Part shown: positions 57,744 through 64,000 of the stretch, piece by piece
Numbering within the stretch: the stretch's first letter is position 1
How the letters are laid out: the number at the start of each line of letters is the position of its first letter
Source of the DNA: Ryuthela nishihirai
Taxonomy: Eukaryota; Arthropoda; Arachnida; Araneae; Heptathelidae
Direction: 5' to 3'
DNA: 64,000 nucleotides
Assembly: GCA_038380435.1 (NCBI GenBank)
Contig: JAWZYU010000011.1
Coordinates: 82,932,501-82,996,500 of the forward strand
Program-made: the position numbers and the translations under genes
The notes under the pieces: generated by a model
What the model was told of the DNA's origin: nothing
Database searches by the model: none
Seen by the model: the letters and a program-made list of their open reading frames with translations, nothing else

Positions 57744-58098
57744 TGGGTTGAGTTGTTTTATCTCTGATCGGTACCTTTTTGCACACCATGGGCTAAATGG
57801 CCAGGTCACATGGACCCCGAAGGCTCAGAGAAGGTTGGGGGAGGGGACCCACTGGAACATCTGTTGGGAGACAGATGGTAGCCTCCCGTCAAGGTCATCC
57901 ACCGTGTTCTTTAAAGTGCACAGGGTATGGCTCTCCCGCACACGGTGCCACTGTTTAACGTCCCATCTGACGGACGGCGGCCTTTCCAAGTCCATCGGTG
58001 TCCCCTACTGACCTTGGTCAGGGCGGGGAATTTTGCGGAGATAAATCTCAACGCTGATCCAGCTGGGACTCCAACCTGGGATCTACAGATTACGAGAC
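57744..58098 (-). mobile_element. SINE2, full length, with target duplication
   Basis: Exact 12 bp duplication TAATGAAGTTAA at 57732-57743 and 58099-58110. On the minus strand the tRNA-like head reads GTCTCGTAATCTGTAGATCC with a B-box-like CAGGTTGGAGTCCC, then the body with AAATTCCCCGCCCTGACC and CATTTAGCCCATGGTGTGCA, and the tail. This copy defines SINE2 best. Confidence 0.93.
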
Positions 58099-59143
58099 TA
58101 ATGAAGTTAACAATTTTGATAATATCGCGAAGCACAACATCTAACTCTGGTGACATTTTTTTGGCTGCGAGTGCCTCTCGATGGATTGTGCAGTGAGTAA
58201 AAGTGATATGTTCATTGCCACCAGCTTTAACTTTGCCACAAATACAACATTTTCGCCCATCATTACTCCAGCCTGTCTGTACAGACTCCAGCGCAATTTT
58301 TCCACTGTAAACCTTCATTTATGAAAAATTCATCGACTTTAAGATATATATCTTTCCCTCTTGTGTGCCCTTCCAAAGGACGACGAAACAATAATTCCTC
58401 ATGTATGCTTCCTTCAAAAACATATCTTACGTAAAGTAACAACGTGCCATGTTAGAAATATCAGTTGTTTCATCTAACTGAATTGCAAACTTTGGGCTGC
58501 CCTTAAGCCTGGTAATAAGCTGCTGGAATTGGTCTTTACTAATTTCAGAAATTCTTTTGGAAACAGTATCATTCGATAAAGGAATTTTGCGAATTTCATC
58601 CCCATACTTTTTCCCATGAACTATTTCTGACATTTTAATAGCAACAGTTAACACGTGATCTTCACCTGTCGTACAAATTGTTCAAAATATTCCTTTGGTT
58701 TATTGCAGTACGTTGCATGCTTGGTATTAAGATGTCGTTTTAGTTTGGCTGGTTTCATGCTTCAGTTTACCTTCATTACAAATTAAGCAAAGAGGTTTTT
58801 CCACACCATCATGATTATTAGAAGTAAATCCATATTGCAAAAATGATTCGACATATTTTCTTTTCTTGTCAATTTAGGTGTAGTAACAACCAGGTAGCGA
58901 AGACTCTGCTACATTGTCATCAGTATTTTTACCTCTTCTTTCTAAATTTAGCCACTTATCCATAATCCTACACAATCCAAAGATATACTATTTTGATACT
59001 TATATGCTGAGGAATGACGGTAGGAAAATATTAAAAGTCCTTATTTTCCGTAATTAAACTATTATGTTTTTATAAGAACAGAAAACTTTATGTGTACAGA
59101 CAAAACAATGCTAATCATAAAATACAATAGTCTCGAATCCGAG

Positions 59144-59250
59144 CCGAGGTGTTTCTGGCAGCGTCGTTTACGGCATGCGCAGTTCGAAGTGCGCATGTTG
59201 TGTGTTAAGAACAAGGCTGCAGTGAAGTCGCGCTGCCAGAAACACCTCGG
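59144..59250. repeat. 20 bp perfect stem, 67 bp loop
   Basis: CCGAGGTGTTTCTGGCAGCG (59144-59163) and its exact complement at 59231-59250. The loop contains GCGCAGTTCGAAGTGCGC, itself nearly palindromic. It is GC-rich against an AT-rich background and lies just upstream of the hAT-1 transposase. Confidence 0.95.
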
Positions 59251-59399
59251 AGTCATTACGCGTTTCATTTTGAATTAATTTTTGGTCGTTGCGCGTTCAT
59301 AAACCTTTTACCGTTGCCATATTTTTCGCTACCCCCACATTCAGTTACACGACCCCATATGGGGTCGCGACCCACAGTTTAAGAATCTATGCTCTAACG

Positions 59400-60127
59400 A
59401 ATAATTTTTGCATCATATGATTAGTTTTTGGACAAGTGTTTCATAGGAATTTTAGTAAGGTATAAAATTAAGATAATATTTTGAATTAAAACACAAACCT
59501 TTGTATTCTATACCGTAAAGTGAAGTAATTTTGCTTTTTATGTAAAATATCTGTAAGTCCTAAAAATTTAATTTACTAAAAACTACAGAAAATATTGGAA
59601 CAAAGATAGTAATAGGAAATCGTTACAAAATTTCGATAATGAAGGCTAATTGTAAGCTTCTCTCCTCTCCCGAGGGCATTTCTTGCGGCGAGGCCTCGAG
59701 ATTTTCTGGTACGCCACTGCCAGTAGCTATTCATTTAGTTTGGATTGGACAGAACTGAACTAAACGATACTTGAAGCAGAGCGAAGGGAAGTTGAGCAAA
59801 TAAGTTTCCGTATTTTGAAATTATACTATTTTACTGAAAATAAGTGATAAAATTTTTTTCCATTTCTGATTGAGTTTTTCTGCAGGAGAAAATAAGCCAC
59901 CTAAACTGATTAATACCAAAGTTTGCGAAAACGTTTTAGAGCTTTGGATTTATTTCATTCCCAAGAAAATTTTACGCAAAAAGGGGGGAGGGTGAAACTT
60001 GCTGCTCAATATCAACATTGACTCCAAATAGTTCAAATTCTTTTTTCTTAAAGTAGTTTGCTTCAACGCAAATAGCAGAAAATATTTTGAGCTTTGTAAT
60101 GTTCTTTGAATGGTGTCATTATTAAAT
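59400..60127. other. non-coding DNA with one transposon-end motif
   Basis: No gene. At about 59690-59722, on the minus strand, GGCAGTGGCGTACCAGAAAA looks like the end of a DNA transposon (CAGTGGCGTA ends are common), but no partner end was found. Confidence 0.4.
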
Positions 60128-60290
60128 ATAAATAATACATATAAATAAATAACCCCTCAAGAGCTGCTTGTCACAGAGGTCTGACAATAGCTTGTCAGCT
60201 TATACGCCATAGTAGAGGGTCTGTTAGAATGGCCGAAAACACAGCAGAAAGACAACACAAACATCTACGCCTTAACCGAGGATACCCATA
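60128..60290 (-). mobile_element. SINE1, diverged
   Basis: Reverse-oriented; ATAAATAAATAACCCCTCAA tail, shortened palindrome (CAAGAGCTGCTTG), and many changes. The B box is destroyed (CCTTAACCGAGGATACCC). Confidence 0.8.
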
Positions 60291-60379
60291 GTTAAAAAGT
60301 TACGGATATTGATGAAAAGGTTTGTCGCTAAAATAAGATACATTTTTTTTGTTCATTTCGGTAAAACTAGGACTGGGTT

Positions 60380-60640
60380 GTTTTATCTCTGAGTGGCACT
60401 TTTCGGTAAAGTATGAGCTAAATGGCCACTTCACAAGAACCCCAAAGGTTCAGAGGAGGTTGGGGGAAGGTGCCCTCTTCTAAGCCTCCCATCAAGGCCA
60501 TCTGGCATTATCTTTAGCATGTACAAGTTATGATTTTCCTGTACACAAAACCATGGCTTAACGTTCCAACCTACGGACGGTGGCCTTTCCAAGCCCATCA
60601 GTGTCCCTTACTGACCGAGGACAGGGTAAGGAAAAATTTC
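60380..60640 (-). mobile_element. SINE2, head-truncated
   Basis: Reverse-oriented, from TTTTATCTCTGAGTGGCAC through GAGCTAAATGGCCACTTCAC and GTTGGGGGAAGGTGCC to CTTACTGACCGAGGACAGG. Confidence 0.82.
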
Positions 60641-60812
60641 ATTGCAGTCGGTAAGGCTAGACCACTCCTGGGAAAACATTTTAGCTAAATGGCAGTATAA
60701 AAAAAATTAAATGGAATTGCAACCACCAAAAAATATAGTTAATAATATATAATCAACATAAAAAAACGTGAAACATAAATAATATAAATATGTTAATTAT
60801 TTTAAATCATCC

Positions 60813-61020
60813 CAAGGCCGAGTGTTTAGCAGGCTTGGCTACTGATCTAAGGGTATCCATGCCTTATCCAGTTCGAGCCAGGTAAGGCATGGATGTGTGT
60901 GTTGTTTTTCTGCTGAGAACCAGCCAACCTCACAGACCTTCTGCCATGGCAAATAAACTGACAGGCTCCTGTCACTCCTCTGTGGCAAACAGTTGCTTGA
61001 GGGGGTATTTATATATTTTA
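60813..61020 (+). mobile_element. SINE1, A box deleted by 5 bp
   Basis: Forward-oriented: CAAGGCCGAGTGTTTAGCAG, then B box region CAGTTCGAGCC, then CAAACAGTTGCTTGAGGGGG and an ATTTATATATTTT tail. GGCATGGATG is preceded by its own inverted copy (CCATGCCTTATC), a local inversion duplication within the head. Confidence 0.85.
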
Positions 61021-61103
61021 ATGAGAACTCACTTCCCTGAATTTGCATTTCTTGTCCGCTATACGTTCTTTTTCTTTTACACGTTTAATTTGTTTGTGAT
61101 CAG

Positions 61104-61262
61104 TAGCTCGCAGGTCGCACAGAACGATGTGGCAGGCCACAGTTTTCTCAGATCTGGGCTAGAGGATCGTCCATACATTGCGAAATATCTCAAAAAGAGG
61201 CGAAGGTTACTGATTTTATTGCATCACGCACATGAGGGAGATAATGTGAATATCATGCAACG
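61104..61262 (+). CDS. candidate host internal exon (weak)
   Basis: A 159 bp open stretch is bounded by a pyrimidine-rich acceptor (TTTGTTTGTGATCAG|T) and a donor (CAACG|GTAACA). Both splice sites have the same phase and the length is a multiple of three. The peptide is SQVAQNDVAGHSFLRSGLED, then RPYIAKYLKKRRRLLILLHH and AHEGDNVNIMQR. It is GC-richer than its flanks and belongs to no repeat here. I do not recognise the protein, and no second exon is visible within the window. Confidence 0.28.
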
Positions 61263-62284
61263 GTAACAATTTTTGCCTGCAGTTAGTAATTTTTTTCATG
61301 TGTTTACGAAGAAAAGAATTAGTTAATGTGGTGTATCATTAATTTAATTTAACTACCACTACTTTAATACTCGCTTACTATGCTTATTCAAAAGTGAAGA
61401 CTTTAGAAAAAGGTAAAAGAGTTATGTAACATGGAATCGGGGGAAGTGTTCGACCAAGCGTATGTGGTGTGAGAGAGCAGGCCTTTAAAATTCCAGTAAG
61501 ACAGCATTGCATAATTTGTAGATTGTTTTTCACCTAATAAGAGAAAAATATGAAGAAAATATATAACAGTGTTACAACAAAATGTGGTTATATTTTATGC
61601 AATGACCCTACGGTGATATAAATAATAGAATTATCACAGCTGAATTAAAAACTAAAATGATTGCAACTTCAAACTTTTTCTACTTCTCCAGTTTGTGGGA
61701 AAAAAAGAATAAAATTTACTAATTTTTCTAAGGCGAGATGTTTATAAGAGCTGAACAGCTCGAGACTGTAATAGTATCATCTCTAATATAACACGCTATT
61801 ATGATGCTTGTTGATTGCACAGAATAAGGATTTATGTAAATGGTATATTAAATATAGAGAATATATATATATTCGTATAGAGAGAAAATAGATTAGAGAA
61901 TATACTATACTTACTACTATGTATTTCTTAACTGTCATTATAAATTTGACACAAGTGAATATAAATACAAAAAAAATGCATCAATGTATGAAATAATAAT
62001 TGATATAATATGCAACACAAAAAATTAAAGCAGTCGTTTTCTCAATTTTTGAATTAAAGCAGTCGTTTTCTCAATTTTTGAATTGCAATCTCATAAATAC
62101 AATGATCGAAATTTAAATTTTGAATAATATTGTTTTTAATAAATAGTAGAGATAAATTATATCTTACAGAAGAGGCCTTTAGTTTCACACCAGCGTAAAT
62201 CAGTATCTAGTTGAAGTGCATACGTTAATGCATTCATTAAGGGATAATCTGAGGTTTTGGATTTATCGAATTTTTAGTGTAAAC
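61263..62284. other. AT-rich non-coding DNA
   Basis: No gene. A perfect 29 bp tandem duplication lies at 62023-62080 (unit AATTAAAGCAGTCGTTTTCT... ), and an AT/TA run at about 61860-61875. Confidence 0.4.
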
Positions 62285-62696
62285 GGATCGTTTGCAAGCG
62301 ATCTCGAGGCAGGGGGGGGGGGGGAGTTGGCGCTCCAGGGCAATCCCAGAGTACTTCTCGTCAGGGGCGAAATTTGGTATATTTTCCAGGGCCGTTTTTT
62401 GCTCCCAATACGCCCCTGGTTGTGACAATTGGAATTTGTTTCTGTGAAATTTTGTAAAGTTGGCAAAATCGAGAAAACTTGGGCAAATCTTGGGGAGTAG
62501 GCAAAATCGGGACAACTTGGGAAAATTGTGTTGTTTGGGTAGCCCCACCCCACCCCCTATGGTGCGAAAATCTTTGTGCGATAGAGAAAGAAGTTATGTA
62601 AAAGTCTTATTTTCTCAGTTGGCAAAATTTTGTTTCCGAGTTAGAAAATTTTCGTTGTCTCCCCCCCACAACCATAGTCCTTCGCTACGCCCCTGA
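62285..62696. repeat. low-complexity block with transposon-like end
   Basis: A run of about 13 G (62312-62324) and a twofold repeat of GGCAAAATCG-GA-AACTTGGG (about 62461-62525). The right edge, read on the minus strand, is CAGGGGCGTAGCGAAGG, a form common at DNA transposon ends. CAGGGGCGAAATTTGG at 62363 could be the opposite end, but the flanks do not match as a target duplication. Confidence 0.4.
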
Positions 62697-62803
62697 TAGC
62701 CATCATGTCTCCCCCACAGATTAGTTAGAACAGATGCGAGACTCTCGAAGGGTGGCCATTTAGCCCATGGTGTGCAAAAAAGTGCCGCTCAGAGGTAAAA
62801 CTC
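62697..62803 (+). mobile_element. SINE2 tail fragment
   Basis: Forward-oriented 3' part: GGCCATTTAGCCCATGGTGT, GCAAAAAAGTGCCGCTCAGA, GGTAAAA. Confidence 0.78.
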
Positions 62804-63814
62804 GAAGGGTGAAAGTGGCGCCCTCACTCGGGGTTGCACTAACTGCCCATTTGAACCCCAGCCGTTGTCGTAGCTGGAGTTAAGCCTGAGCTATGAGTGG
62901 ATGTATTCGAGAAAGCACGTGTAGTGTGCTTTCAGATGGAGATCCCGTTTGTTGCAGCAGGTTTTTTATTTTTTTAATTTCCGAAAAAAAGTCAAAGGTA
63001 ATGTGTAAATGTAAATTTATGTAAAATCTTTAGTAAAATCTTAAGTCTTTAGTAAAATTTGCATTACGCTTTTGGGTGTGAAGGTACCATTGTACATCAT
63101 ACAATGGATATCTGCTAGCGATTCGAATAGTTTTTGTGCCAGTTCGTACTTGGTTAATATTTTGCTGTTGTTAAAATAGTTTAAAGTTATATTTGTAATG
63201 AAGTATTAAAAGTAATGCAGATTATTATTGTTACAGTGATGTTAACTTCTTTGTAACCGGTAATTTTCTTTTAAGCTCTATTAGAAAAGGTGGCTTAGGC
63301 AAAGAAATATTCTGCATAACTAATGTTTTAATATTTAATAGATATGCTTCAGTTGCGTATAAAGTTAACGAGATATTTCTCTACGTTGGTGCTTTTCTTT
63401 CGTTGCTGAATTGACCATGTTTTAGTCTTTTTGACTGAATGCTGTTTCATAAAATGATTTACTCTAAACGCTGATTTTGAAATCGTTTTCCGTCGTATGT
63501 TTCATTCATTATCTTCCGTTCTTGTTAAATATATTATTTCTTCCAATCAAAGTTACGTTTTGCATATACTTCCAAAAATAAAAATTAATCGTTCTTTTTG
63601 CATTTTATGATGGTAATGAAAGAACGAAAATGTGTATAATATGTGGCATATAATGTGTTTATACATATATATTTTCTCTCTCACACAGTTTTGCTTTGCA
63701 TATACTCCACCCAAAAATTTAACCATTCTTTCTTTTACATCGAACAAAAATGTGTATCACATATATATATAACATGTGGCATGTAATGTGTTTATAAATA
63801 GTATTTTGTTTCTC
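62804..63814. other. AT-rich non-coding DNA
   Basis: No gene recognised. Two versions of a TTTGCATATACT-CC-AAAAAT...CATTCTTT block occur at about 63559 and 63695, with CAAAAATGTGTAT-like sequence after each, so a duplication of about 140 bp spans 63550-63800. Confidence 0.45.
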
Positions 63815-63905
63815 TCACAGATCTATCTATGGCGTACAGACTGATAGGCTCGTGTCGGACCTCTGTGGCAAGCAGCTACTTGAGGGAGTATTTAATATTA
63901 TTTTT
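63815..63905 (+). mobile_element. SINE1 3' fragment
   Basis: Forward-oriented body end: AGACTGATAGGCTCGTGTCG, GGCAAGCAGCTACTTGAGGG, then ATTT-rich tail. No head. Confidence 0.8.
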
Positions 63906-64000
63906 TTATTCGGCTATGGTAACATTTTCTTCAGTAAACACTTGAATATGAACTAGTTTTGTCCAGTGGTATGCAATAAAACTTAATGTAGTATCAGCTG

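Larger units (their letters stand above)
56690..58870 (-). pseudogene. hAT-1 transposase, broken by two SINEs
   Basis: BED finger remains at about 58800-58720 (PLCLICNEG, then a frameshift before KRHLNTKHA). Catalytic region: FAIQLDETTDISNMA (58427-58654), HCTIHREALAAKKM (in 57911-58318). SINE2 interrupts next to KIVNFI, and the frame resumes with NFIKSRALNSRLFSNLC and LLLHAEIRWLSRGQSLNRLL (57217-57789). The C-terminal dimerisation domain is split by SINE1 and continues as CEAAFSALTIIKSKYRSILK at about 56815-56700. Same SCAND3/ZBED-like hAT branch as hAT-2 but more eroded. Confidence 0.87.
56487..59391 (-). mobile_element. hAT transposon hAT-1
   Basis: Left end CAGGGCTTCTTAAACTTTTT; right end, read inward, CATAGATTCTTAAACTGTGG. 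The flanks are CTCTAAGG (56479-56486) and CTCTAACG (59392-59399), an 8 bp duplication with one change. It carries a minus-strand transposase related to that of hAT-2, broken by SINE1 (56819-57009) and SINE2 (57744-58098). Both subterminal regions are rich in GACCCC/GGGGTC. Confidence 0.92.

Noticed and set aside
62363..62690. A DNA transposon bounded by CAGGGGCG ends
   Set aside because: The ends share only about 8 bp and the flanking 8-mers do not match, so I left it as a low-complexity block with a transposon-like end.

Overview
The window is eukaryotic, AT-rich, non-coding nuclear DNA made almost entirely of transposable elements stacked inside one another. I found no convincing full host gene, rRNA, operon or CRISPR array. 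The element set (RTE-type and I-type LINEs, tRNA-derived SINEs, BED-finger hAT transposons, Tc1, piggyBac-like TTAA elements, a solo LTR) indicates a metazoan, most likely an arthropod and perhaps a chelicerate. That taxonomic guess rests on general resemblance of the LINE and Tc1 proteins and is not proven.

Layout. 346-3187: partial minus-strand I-superfamily LINE (CCHC ORF1, endonuclease, RT). 3592-5258: internally deleted RTE LINE broken by two SINEs. 5669-5876: small hairpin MITE. 5924-8133: non-autonomous piggyBac-like element with TTAA duplication. 8357-14963: two RTE copies head to head, carrying a hAT MITE, two SINEs and a 687 bp solo LTR. 15605-21240: near full-length minus-strand I-superfamily LINE with RNase H and 5' region. 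23000-27677: SINE interrupted by a repeated block, then the best-preserved RTE copy. 28806-34105: a 5.3 kb giant foldback element, the most unusual object here. 36291-39088: an RTE copy with a 5' inversion of the twin-priming type. 39917-44128: hAT-3. 48695-55815: an RTE copy split by Tc1, a hAT MITE and hAT-2, which itself contains a fragment of an R2/R4-type LINE. 56487-59391: hAT-1, broken by two SINEs. The last 4.6 kb is SINE-rich and AT-rich, with one weak candidate host exon at 61104-61262.

Two SINE families dominate. SINE1 has a tRNA head, about 200 bp, and an (AAAT)n tail (about 17 copies). SINE2 is a second tRNA-headed family of about 350 bp (about 8 copies). Nearly every protein-coding element carries frameshifts, stops or insertions, so all are called pseudogenes. 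Exact target-site duplications recovered by eye include 8 bp for the hATs, TA for Tc1, TTAA for the piggyBac-like element, 4 bp for the LTR and 12-13 bp for several SINEs. They make the order of insertion readable.

The strongest leads are: the giant foldback with 90 bp tandem repeats in both arms; three exact copies of one 8-mer separating two different hAT elements; the textbook-like twin-priming junction; and the foldback at the 3' end of an RTE copy.
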